From: Microcoleus vaginatus WJT46-NPBG5
GTDB taxonomy: Bacteria > Cyanobacteriota > Cyanobacteriia > Cyanobacteriales > Oscillatoriaceae
Direction of reading: 5' to 3'
Assembly: GCA_019359355.1 (NCBI GenBank)
Contig: JAHHHM010000005.1
Coordinates: 124,001 to 188,000, forward strand
DNA: 64,000 nucleotides
This document shows positions 17,432 through 25,900 of this stretch, piece after piece. A program made the position numbers and the translations under genes. The notes under the pieces are model-generated. The model made no database searches and had not been told where the DNA came from. It saw only the letters and a program-made list of their open reading frames with translations. Position 1 is the first letter of the stretch; each line of letters starts with the position of its first letter.

Positions 17432-17890
17432 TCACGGTGGCAGCAACATTTGCTCGATAATTTTCTTAGAAGGTTCCACCATTGCCCATCGACCATCCGG
17501 TTGTTTGTTGAGCAAGGCAAACCGCAGATCTTTGCCGGTGGCGATGGGTTCGCCGGCACTTCGGGGGCCAAATTTCGGTGATGAAAGTCCGCACAAACGG
17601 AATAGGTAAACCGGCAATTCTTCGCTGGAGAAAATGACGCAGGTTGGTTTATGTGGCTGCACTTTGCCATCAAAAGGTGCATAGATGGCATCCCCATTTA
17701 AAGCGAGAGAAATATCGCCGAGTCCGCCTAATATTTGATGGCCGGCAAGTTCATCCCCAGGCTGCAATTCCCAGGACTGGTAAAGGGTTAATTCTCTGGG
17801 GGGTTCTGCCGGCTGTTGGGTGCAGCCGGTGGCGGCGAGTAATGCTACGGCTAGCAAGGCTCTACGAACGCTTGAAGCCATACCCAACAT
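17432..17890 (-). CDS. Putative lipoprotein of unknown function
   Basis: 152 residues from ATG 17890. The start is fixed by a strong GAAGGAG six bases upstream, and it gives 'RRALLAVALLAATGC', a lipoprotein signal with lipobox ATGC. The mature part is a small beta-rich domain with 'LGGLGDISLALNGD', 'IYAPFDGKVQPHKPTC' and 'FALLNKQPDGRWAMVEPS'. The phrase 'APFDGKV' recalls the barrel-sandwich strand of biotinyl/lipoyl or M23-like folds, but no catalytic residues are visible. It overlaps the end of the upstream gene by 29 bp, which implies translational coupling with it. Confidence 0.65.
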   Translation of the reverse strand: MLGMASSVRRALLAVALLAATGCTQQPAEPPRELTLYQSWELQPGDELAGHQILGGLGDISLALNGDAIYAPFDGKVQPHKPTCVIFSSEELPVYLFRLCGLSSPKFGPRSAGEPIATGKDLRFALLNKQPDGRWAMVEPSKKIIEQMLLPP

Positions 17891-18287
17891 AGGTTTCTCC
17901 TTCATAGATAATGACGAGCGATGTTTGCGGATCGAATGCTAAAGGGTAAATATCGCGAGCAGTTGTTGCGCCGGCGCGAAGGCTTAAAGATGGCAGCCGG
18001 CAGTAAGGTTCTTTGGCAATTTCTTGCACTTTGCGGCGCTGGGTTCGCTCTGGCACACTCAAAAGTTTTGCTAATTGTTCTCGTGATAAAGCTGCTTTTG
18101 GTTGCACAATTTCAGCGCAAGTTTGTGTTGGCCCTAATGAGCGTTCTCTGGGTAAATTCGCCGGGACTTTAGACAGTAAGGCGACACCGCTTAACAGCAA
18201 GGCGACAGCACCTAACACGGAACCACCGGCTACTAGATACAGCTTCTCCCGTATCTCTCCATCCGAGGATGTTTTAGTTTGTGTCAT
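17862..18287 (-). CDS. Single-span membrane protein of unknown function
   Basis: 141 residues from ATG 18287 ('MTQTKTSSDGEIREKL'); the longer frame to 18338 lacks support. One transmembrane segment ('GSVLGAVALLLSGVALL') is followed by a soluble domain with two cysteines ('QTCAEIVQ', 'EPYCRLPSL'), 'ALSREQLAKLLSVPERTQR' and a conserved-looking end 'LVIIYEGETYVGYGF'. The C-terminal domain probably faces the periplasm or lumen. The overlap with the lipoprotein gene suggests that the two envelope proteins work together. I do not recognise the family. Confidence 0.6.
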   Translation of the reverse strand: MTQTKTSSDGEIREKLYLVAGGSVLGAVALLLSGVALLSKVPANLPRERSLGPTQTCAEIVQPKAALSREQLAKLLSVPERTQRRKVQEIAKEPYCRLPSLSLRAGATTARDIYPLAFDPQTSLVIIYEGETYVGYGFKRS

Positions 18288-18627
18288 ATTTAAAAAATTA
18301 GGTAATGGGAAAACCATCAGTTCCCGAATGCTTACCAATAATTATTTTTTCCCTGATTGGTTTGACTGTGAATCGAATCCATATATAAAGGTATAAAGGA
18401 TAAAAAAATAACTGTCATTACTGTTTTATGTTTCGCTTATAAAATATTTTTAGAACCAAGACTTAGGTGTTTTTAGAGCATAAATGGAGCATTAATCGAA
18501 AAATGGTTCTCTAGATGGAGCGTGAGTGAAGCGTTAATCTTATTTTTTTCCTTGCACTGTGTTTTAAAATAGAAGAGGGAAGTAACAAGCGTGAGTTAAA
18601 GTTGTGTGGGGGTGGGTTTCTGCGCTT
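18288..18627. other. 340-bp spacer before the ATPase / ATPase-vWA pair
   Basis: AT-rich region between divergent genes. It holds imperfect direct repeats close to the downstream operon: ATGGAGC at 18484-18490 and 18515-18521, and ATTAATC/GTTAATC at 18491-18497 and 18533-18539. These could be operator half-sites; I cannot place a promoter with confidence. Confidence 0.5.
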
Positions 18628-19935
18628 ATGAGTAAAAAGCTGAGTCAAGAAGAAGGGTTGAGCCGGCTAGAGGCAGAGCTGAAGGCAAACGAAGACTGGA
18701 AGAAGTTGATTAGTGATGGAGATTTTGCTCAATGGTGTGGACGCGCACGCAGCACGGCTCATCGGTGGCTGAAGAAATACGAAGAAGAAAAGTTTATTAA
18801 AATCAATACGCCTGATTGTGCCGGTCGGGACAGTAAAAAAGAAATTATTTGGGTTGGCAAACAAGAAAAACCTGTTATTTATCCCCTCATCGGAATCGTG
18901 CCAATTGGAGATCGACGGTATATAGAACGAGCAGCAGATAAAACGTGCCGGCAAGCCTTACAAGCGGATCGCAGCAAAAAAAGCGCCATGCCGTTTATTA
19001 GAGTCAAAGCCTCTCAAGGAATGGGTAAGTCTTCGTTGCTAGTTCACCTGCGTCACTTATTAGAGAAACAACCCAATCATTTAGTTGGTTTTGTCGATTT
19101 GGGAGGCGTTGGTTTTGAACCCGAAGCGTTCACAAATTTAGATAAACTTTTACAGCGTTTCACTTATGCCATTGCTCAATCCTTCAAAGGCACGTTGAGT
19201 AACTATGAGCTAGAGGATTTAAAAAAATCTTGGCGTTCCGATGTTGCTCCTGGTACAAATTGCACTGATTATTTACGAGATCGGATTTTTTCAAAAATTA
19301 AGCAAAATAAAACTTTAATTATTGATGGAATCGATGCGGTTTTAGGTTATGAAAAAACTCAAACGCCTTTTCTAAACTTGCTGAGAACTTGGAATGAAAC
19401 TGAAATGAAGGTTGTCAGTCAGGCGCAAATTGTTTGGCCAAGTATTGTTGTTGCTTATTCAACCGAAACCTATTTAGATCGAGAAATTCGCGGTTCTGTG
19501 ATGCCGAATGTAGGAGATGCGATTGAATTAGAAGAATTTAACTCGAATCAAATTTTAGAACTTGCGAATAAATATGGCTTAGAAACTTGGACAAATGCGG
19601 AAGTTAAAACTTTAAAAGCGTTAATCGGCGGCCATCCAGCTTTAGTTAATTTGGGTCTTTATCAAATTAGTCAAAATAACCTGAGTTTAGAAGAATTGGA
19701 ACGCAAGGCTGTTCAGGCAAACGGGCCGTTCGGTTCTTATTTACTGAATCATTTAGAATTGCTACAAAGAAATCAAAATTTACGCCAGTGTTTTAGCAAT
19801 ATTTTAAAGCAAGAACCCTGTAAAGATGAGTTTGCAAAGTTTCAGTTAGAGAAAGCCGGCTTAATTAGACAGGATGGGTTTTCCTGGGAGGTTAGGTTTG
19901 AGTTATACAAACGATATTTTCAGGAACATTTATAA
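18628..19935 (+). CDS. AAA-like (AAA_35/STAND-type) ATPase with N-terminal winged helix
   Basis: 435 residues from ATG 18628; the upstream GTG at 18604 is less likely. The N-terminal 70 residues include 'FAQWCGRARSTAHRWLKKYEE', a helix-turn-helix-like segment. Then comes 'RRYIERAADKTCRQAL', the typical lead-in of cyanobacterial AAA-like P-loop proteins, with Walker A 'SQGMGKSSLL' (about 128-137) and Walker B 'TLIIDGIDAVL' (about 228-238). The C-terminal 'LIGGHPALVNLGLYQIS' and helical bundle fit the AAA_35 C-terminal part. It sits 28 bp before an ATPase-vWA gene, so the two are surely co-transcribed. The bases look more AT-rich than neighbouring housekeeping genes. Probable role: nucleotide-controlled switch and regulator of the pair (inference). 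Confidence 0.75.
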   Translation: MSKKLSQEEGLSRLEAELKANEDWKKLISDGDFAQWCGRARSTAHRWLKKYEEEKFIKINTPDCAGRDSKKEIIWVGKQEKPVIYPLIGIVPIGDRRYIERAADKTCRQALQADRSKKSAMPFIRVKASQGMGKSSLLVHLRHLLEKQPNHLVGFVDLGGVGFEPEAFTNLDKLLQRFTYAIAQSFKGTLSNYELEDLKKSWRSDVAPGTNCTDYLRDRIFSKIKQNKTLIIDGIDAVLGYEKTQTPFLNLLRTWNETEMKVVSQAQIVWPSIVVAYSTETYLDREIRGSVMPNVGDAIELEEFNSNQILELANKYGLETWTNAEVKTLKALIGGHPALVNLGLYQISQNNLSLEELERKAVQANGPFGSYLLNHLELLQRNQNLRQCFSNILKQEPCKDEFAKFQLEKAGLIRQDGFSWEVRFELYKRYFQEHL

Positions 19936-19963
19936 TAGTTTTAGAAGGATAATTGAGTGGCTT

Positions 19964-21865
19964 ATGGAAGATAATGGCCAGGGTAGCTTCTATCAAGTAC
20001 AGGGGGGTACACTCCCTTTAGAAGCGCCAACTTATGTAGGACGAGAGGCAGACGAAGAACTTTATAATTTTGCTCGTTCTACTCATATTTATGAGCGAGT
20101 CTGTTATGTGCTTGCGCCTCGTCAAATGGGCAAGTCTAGCCTAATGGTAAAAACAGCACAGAAACTAACTGAAGAAGGCGCAATCTGTGTTCAGCTAAAT
20201 TTACATCGGCTTGGCAGCGTGGAGTCTGAAAAATTTCTTTGGTTTAACATTCTCCGAGAAATTTGTAAAGGTATTTCTATCCCCAATCTTAATTTATTGG
20301 AACGATTAGATTTTGTTTGGTATAAAAACCAAGATATTCAGCCTTCTGTACGGTTTGAAGAATTTTTAATTGAAGAAATTTTAAGTAAAATTGAAGAGAA
20401 AAAACTGGTTATTTTTATCGATGAAATTCAAACTTTGATAAACTGGAATTTACAAGATTCTTTTATTGGAGAAATTAAAGCTTTATCAGATAAAAAAGAT
20501 AAATCTCCTTTAACTCGCCTTACCTTCGTTTTACTTGGCGTCGCTAAACCCTCAGACTTTGTTACTAAAAATTATCCCTTAAATGTCGGAATTCAAATCG
20601 AACTGAGCAATTTGACCGGCGACTGTGAACCCCTACGTCGGGGACTCGACCGAGTCACCAAAGATCCAAATGAAGCCGCAAAACTTCTGGATTTGATTCT
20701 TTACTGGACAGGAGGCCAACCTTTTCTCACTCAGGTTGTTTGCAATTTAGTGCTAAGCAGTCCTAAACTCCAAGAACATTACAATTTAGAAGAGTATGTA
20801 GCAAAAATTGTCCAAACTAAAATCATTAAAAACTGGCGTAAACAAGACAGAAATGTTCACTTTCAAGAAATCGAAAACTATTTTATTCGGGGTCAAACCA
20901 GTGGTAAAATTCTCAAACTTAAAGCTTTAGCGCTTTATCATAAAATTTTAACCCCAAGCTCGATTCGTTTCAAGGGATTTTCTGAACAGTGGGAATTAAT
21001 TATCTCAGGTTTAGTGACAAAAGAAGAAGGTTTCCTGAAAGTCACAAATCCGATTTACCAACAAGTCTTCAATCTGACTTGGGTTCGAGAGAAACAAGCA
21101 TTTTTGCAGGAGGATATGATGGCCGAACCAATTGAAAGAATTTACAACCGTGACGTATTTATTCTCATCGATCAAAGCGCTTCTATGAGTTTAAAAGATG
21201 TTGGCAGCAACAAAAGCCGCTGGCAGCAAATGGAAGAACTTGTGATGGGTCATGTTGGGCAAATTTTAACAAGACGTCCCAAAGATAACCCAGATTTAAA
21301 GGTTTGTGAAGAAGTGGCGATTACAACCTTTAACCGGCGCAGATTTCGAGGACAGATTCGTCAAGTTTCCATCCCAGAACAAGTGCGTTCTCTCTTTCTG
21401 GAAAACAACCCAGATGCCAACACCCACATTGCGCCGGCATTGCGTAAGTGTTTAGACACTTGGTTCGATGGACGCGAAAAAATCACGCTTCAGGATATTC
21501 AGGAAGGCAAATCAAAAGGCGCATTCTTTATCATCTATATCGATGGTGGGTTTGACGATCTCCCCGAATTTAAAACCTTGCTCAAACAGACTTGTGCCAA
21601 AATAGATGATGAAAGAATTGTCAAATTTATCATTATTGGCTTAGGTCTAGGTAAAGATATCAACCTCAAAGAATTTGATGATTTAGAGGTTAATTTACAG
21701 GGAGACAAAGACCTCTACGATGAAGATTGCCGGGTTGTTGTATTTGAGATCGAGGAGGATATGGACGATATCATCGAACTAATGCAGCGACACCTCCAAG
21801 ATTCAAAAGATCGGGAAGAATATCGTGAAAACTTGCGCGAAGGTTCCCGGCACAAAAACAGCTAG
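19964..21865 (+). CDS. AAA-like ATPase fused to a von Willebrand A (vWA) domain
   Basis: 633 residues from ATG 19964; the frame is open further upstream, but that part overlaps the previous gene. The AAA-like domain comes first: 'APTYVGREADEELYNFA', Walker A 'APRQMGKSSLMV' (about 48-59), Walker B 'LVIFIDEIQTLI' (about 146-157), and 'YWTGGQPFLTQVVCNLV' (about 245-262). A helical linker follows to about 390. The vWA domain runs from about 395 to 605, with an intact MIDAS motif 'LIDQSASMS' (DxSxS) and later acidic loops 'IYIDGGFDD'. A charged C-terminal tail closes the protein. vWA domains bind a protein partner through a metal ion. Fusion to a STAND-like ATPase suggests an ATP-controlled assembly or remodelling role. 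No membrane segment. Confidence 0.8.
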   Translation: MEDNGQGSFYQVQGGTLPLEAPTYVGREADEELYNFARSTHIYERVCYVLAPRQMGKSSLMVKTAQKLTEEGAICVQLNLHRLGSVESEKFLWFNILREICKGISIPNLNLLERLDFVWYKNQDIQPSVRFEEFLIEEILSKIEEKKLVIFIDEIQTLINWNLQDSFIGEIKALSDKKDKSPLTRLTFVLLGVAKPSDFVTKNYPLNVGIQIELSNLTGDCEPLRRGLDRVTKDPNEAAKLLDLILYWTGGQPFLTQVVCNLVLSSPKLQEHYNLEEYVAKIVQTKIIKNWRKQDRNVHFQEIENYFIRGQTSGKILKLKALALYHKILTPSSIRFKGFSEQWELIISGLVTKEEGFLKVTNPIYQQVFNLTWVREKQAFLQEDMMAEPIERIYNRDVFILIDQSASMSLKDVGSNKSRWQQMEELVMGHVGQILTRRPKDNPDLKVCEEVAITTFNRRRFRGQIRQVSIPEQVRSLFLENNPDANTHIAPALRKCLDTWFDGREKITLQDIQEGKSKGAFFIIYIDGGFDDLPEFKTLLKQTCAKIDDERIVKFIIIGLGLGKDINLKEFDDLEVNLQGDKDLYDEDCRVVVFEIEEDMDDIIELMQRHLQDSKDREEYRENLREGSRHKNS

Positions 21866-21898
21866 ACTTTAATTTAAGAGGCGGGTTAGCGTATTTCC

Positions 21899-21941
21899 TC
21901 AGATAAATTCAGATAAATCATCTGTGTTTATCTGTGGTTAA
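21899..21941. repeat. ATCTGTGTTTATCTGTGG dispersed repeat
   Basis: TCAGATAAATTCAGATAAATCATCTGTGTTTATCTGTGGTTAA lies in the convergent gap between the ATPase-vWA and SWIM genes. It is the reverse complement form of the AACCACAGAT family. Confidence 0.7.
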
Positions 21942-21992
21942 TTTAAAAACCTCTATTCTTGCTATAATACGCCAGATAAACTCGCCTTTACT

Positions 21993-22835
21993 TCAAGAAT
22001 CATTTGTCATTGCCGATAAAATTGCTTGCTGGCTAACCTCAGCATAAACAGTTTTTAAATACTGCATAATAGCCGGCACAGTCGCATTAGCATTATTCGA
22101 GCGAGAATTTTCACTGCCATCCGATGGTAAAGGAAGGGGACCCAGCACATCTAAAATTGTTTCACTACTAGGTGCCGGCGCGATCACAACGAGAGAAGAT
22201 TCCAGTTGCTCATTATATTGCCAAAACTGCTCGAGTTGAGGCATAGCACTAGAGACATGAAAAGGAGTATTTTCCCCCTCTCCCCCTTTCTCCCCCTCTC
22301 CCTTCCCCCGCAATTGGCGTAGCGCATCAATAATTTGCTCCTTGCTGCGTCCCCGCAGTTGAAACAAAACGAACGGATCTTCACTGAAGCGATCACCCAG
22401 AAGATAATAAATTGCCCCAATATGTTTGCAGGGATTTGCCTTATCCGGACAACTACACCGGCTGCGAATATCATCAAGCCGGTAGGGAAACAAATTTAAC
22501 CCATTTTTAATAAAAACCTGTTCAATATTTTGTGGCATTTCCCCGGCCAGCATCTTAGCAGAAAATAGCGCTTTTTCCGAAAGCGTTTCAATCACATAAC
22601 TCCACTCTTCATCCGTAAAAGCATCCATAGACAAAGAAACTTGGTAAGGTTGAGGATCAGTCCCTTGAACCCTAGCTAATACCTTTGGCCCTTTGAATTC
22701 AATGCAAAGAACATTACCCTCTCTTGCATAAACTCTCGCCCTTTCCAAGCGCTTCTTAAAACGGTAAGAATCCAGCAACTCAAGCCACCGTTCAACCCAC
22801 CACTCACGACTAACCTGAATATCACTTACTGCCAT
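21993..22835 (-). CDS. SWIM zinc-finger protein
   Basis: 280 residues. The SWIM motif is 'RCSCPDKANPCKHIGAIYY' (CxC...CxH) near residue 130, preceded by the usual conserved N-terminal region 'EGNVLCIEFKGPKVLARVQG'. SWIM proteins of this type are encoded next to SNF2 helicases in cyanobacteria and other bacteria and probably bind DNA or the helicase. Here the SNF2 gene lies just upstream on the same strand, with a 97-bp gap filled by ACAGAT repeats. Oddities: 'GKGEGEKGGEGEN' (about 178-190) is coded by a CCCCCTCTCC repeat, and the last residues 'MTNDS' are coded by an ATGACAAATGA word, which also resembles repeat DNA. Confidence 0.88.
   Translation of the reverse strand: MAVSDIQVSREWWVERWLELLDSYRFKKRLERARVYAREGNVLCIEFKGPKVLARVQGTDPQPYQVSLSMDAFTDEEWSYVIETLSEKALFSAKMLAGEMPQNIEQVFIKNGLNLFPYRLDDIRSRCSCPDKANPCKHIGAIYYLLGDRFSEDPFVLFQLRGRSKEQIIDALRQLRGKGEGEKGGEGENTPFHVSSAMPQLEQFWQYNEQLESSLVVIAPAPSSETILDVLGPLPLPSDGSENSRSNNANATVPAIMQYLKTVYAEVSQQAILSAMTNDS
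22264..22312. repeat. CCCCCTCTCC-type repeat inside the SWIM gene
   Basis: Four C-rich units (CCCCCTC, TCCCCCTTTC, TCCCCCTCTC, CCTTCCCCC) lie in frame in the coding sequence and give a Gly/Glu/Lys low-complexity insert after the SWIM domain. Confidence 0.75.
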
Positions 22836-22852
22836 TTCCCCTCCTACATTAA

Positions 22853-22913
22853 ATCTACAGATTTATCTGTATCTATCTGCACTCATCTGCGTATGCCTGC
22901 GTTTATCTGCTGT
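22853..22913. repeat. ATCTGC-rich dispersed repeat
   Basis: Six or more ATCTGT/ATCTGC words in a row (TTTATCTGTATCTATCTGC and so on) fill the SWIM-SNF2 spacer. Confidence 0.75.
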
Positions 22914-22932
22914 TTAAAAACTCCTCCGTCCC

Positions 22933-25900
22933 TCAATCCCCCTCCTCATCAATAACCGCCGTGCGATCAAGCAACAACAGATTACGCAACTGATCCGTAT
23001 CCATTTGAGTCAACCACTGCTCACCTTCGCCCACAACTTGATCAGCCAGTGCCTTTTTACTTTCTATAATGTCATGAATTTTTTCTTCCAAAGTCCCATT
23101 GCAGACAAACTTATGCACCTGAACATTCCGCGTTTGACCAATCCGAAATACCCGATCTGTTGCTTGATTTTCCACCGCCGGATTCCACCAGCGATCATAG
23201 TGAAAAACATGATTCGCCCGTGTTAAATTCAAGCCAGTGCCCCCAGCCTTCAACGATAAAATCATAATTCTCGGCCCTTGCGGATCATGCTGAAATCGGT
23301 CGATCATTTCCTCACGCTGCTGCTTGCCGGTGCTGCCGTACAAAAACAAAACTTCCCGCCCAAACTGTTTTTCTAAATGCGGCTTAAGCAACTTTCCCCA
23401 CTCAGCAAATTGCGTAAAAATTAAAGCCCGATCCCCTTCCGCTAAAACTTCCTCCAGCATCTCTTGTAAACGCAGGAGTTTCCCTGATTGCTGGGGACTA
23501 ATTCCCGCAACACCGGCATTAACCGCCAACTTACCAGTTTTACCCTTTAACTTCTCAGGTTTTCCAGTAAACAAAACCGGGTGATTGCAAACTTGCTTCA
23601 GCTTCACCAACAGCGCTAAAATCATACCATGCCGCTGAATTCCTTCCGCTGATTCTATCTCAGCCAAAGACTCATCAACTAGCTTTTGATAGAGAGAAGC
23701 TTGTTCCGCAGAAAGACCACAAAATACCGTCATTTCTTGCTTTTCAGGCAAATCTTGAATAATCGTGCGATCAGTTTTTAACCGGCGCAGAATAAACGGT
23801 TGCACAAGCGAACGCAACGTTTGCAACGAAGACGTATCCCCATACTTCTCAATCGGAATCGCAAACCGGCGCTGAAAGAAATTCCGCTGCCCCAAATATC
23901 CCGGATTGAGAAAATCTAAAATAGACCATAATTCTTGCAGCCGGTTTTCCACCGGAGTGCCGGTTAAGGCAATGCGAAACTGCGTCTCTAATTGCCGCAC
24001 CGCTTGTGACTGTTTTGCCTCAGAATTCTTAATATTTTGCGCCTCATCTAAAACAACCCCTTGCCATGAAACGCTTTGCAAATCTTTGGCATCGCGATAA
24101 ACCAATGGATAGCTCGTAATCACCAAATTTTTGCCATTAACTGCACTGGCAAACGCCTTCCCTTTGGCGCGTTTATCTCCGTGATGCACCATCACTTTCA
24201 ATGTCGGGCCAAATTTCTTGACTTCGCGCTCCCAATTACCTAAAACTGAAGTGGGGCAAACCAAAAGCACCGGCGATTCCAGTGCATCTTGCTCTTGCAA
24301 GTGAAGTAGAAACGCAATTGTCTGAACGGTTTTTCCTAATCCCATGTCATCCGCTAGACAAGCACCCAAGCCCCACTGTTCCAAAAATGCCAGCCAGCCG
24401 GCACCTAAAGATTGATAAGGACGCAATTCACCCCGGAAACTTTCTGGCGTAGCGATCGCCTCTGGTGCGCGATTTGTTGTCAGGTTCGCAAATAACTCCT
24501 CAAGCTTGCCACCGGCTTCAAAACTCACCACCGGCAGCTTTTCAATCATCTGCGAGTCACCCGTCCCCAGCCGCAGCGCATCTTCCAAGGACAGTTCCAT
24601 CTGATCTTTGCGACTGGTAAAGAAATTTTGCGCTGCCTTCACATCCTGCGGGCGCAATTCCACCCACTCGCCATTAATTTCTACCAAGGGAGAATTTAAT
24701 TTCACCAAGCGCTCAAACTCTGCCTTAGACAGATTTTGCCCGCCAATGGTTAATTCCCACTTGAAACTCAGCAGACTCTGCAATCCCAAGCGCTCAGTTT
24801 TCTTAATGTTCGGCGTTTCCGCCCGAATGCTTAACCCAAGTCGGCTCGCCCATCCTTCCCGGTTTGATAAACTTGCCGGTAAAATCACCCCCAAACCGCT
24901 ATCTTCAAACCGCCAAGCCCCACTTTTGAGAAACTCATACGCCTGTAGGGGTGTTAGCCGGCACAACTGGGGAGACGCCTCATCCAAACTCGGTTCAATC
25001 GCAGCATTAAGCCGGCAAGCCACACCCAACCCTCGCAGCAGCGTTTCTTGCGGCTGTTCAACAATTCGTCCCTGATAAATAAAGCGTTCAACCGGATGAT
25101 TCCAAATCGTCTGAGCATCCACCACAAAAGTTGGATCGTCAGCAGCTTGCAAACCATACTGCAATATCCACTCTTTCTCGCCGGCAGTCGGCGGGTGAAG
25201 TGAAAAGCAAGTGCGAAATAACTGCTGTCTCGCCAAATGATGCTGCACCGGCACCATCCAAGCCTTGAGTGTCGCTTCCAAACGTTCCGTCGCCATAGCC
25301 GGTGCTTTCACCTCAGCAGACTCCAAACCCAACGCTTGTAACCACTCCCGAATCGGCGTTACGAATGCCGGCACACTTTGATTTTTCGCTACCTGTCGCA
25401 CTTGGGCATCGATGGTACTGTGCAAAAATCCCCACAACAATTCTTGAGGAGTGGTTGGTAAGTTTACTGCTAAAGGGAATTGGGAATTGGGAATTGGGGA
25501 TTGGGCATTGGGTGTCGTTTCTCTTTCCAATTCTCCATGCCCCATGCCCCATGCCCCATGCCCCTGATAAGTTCGACAAGCAGCCGGCATTTGTTTTAAA
25601 AAGCGTTCCAGACGCCCTTGATCGGTGGCGCTGTCTAGTAGAGGTTGCCAGCTTGCAGCAACAGAATTATCAGTATTGTGTTGAAGTGACGGTAAAAATT
25701 TACACCTTGCCCGTAAATCTAAACTCCACCTTGCCAAATGTGACCAAAACCGCAAATCCGCCCCTAAAAACGAGTCCTCCTCACTCACACTTCCCAACGG
25801 TAATGCCTGCAAAAATTGCATTGCCTCTACAGCGTCTAGACAAAGTCCTTCAACTTGCCAAGGGTAAAGATAAACCGGCATTTCCTCGCTTTCTGTCGGC

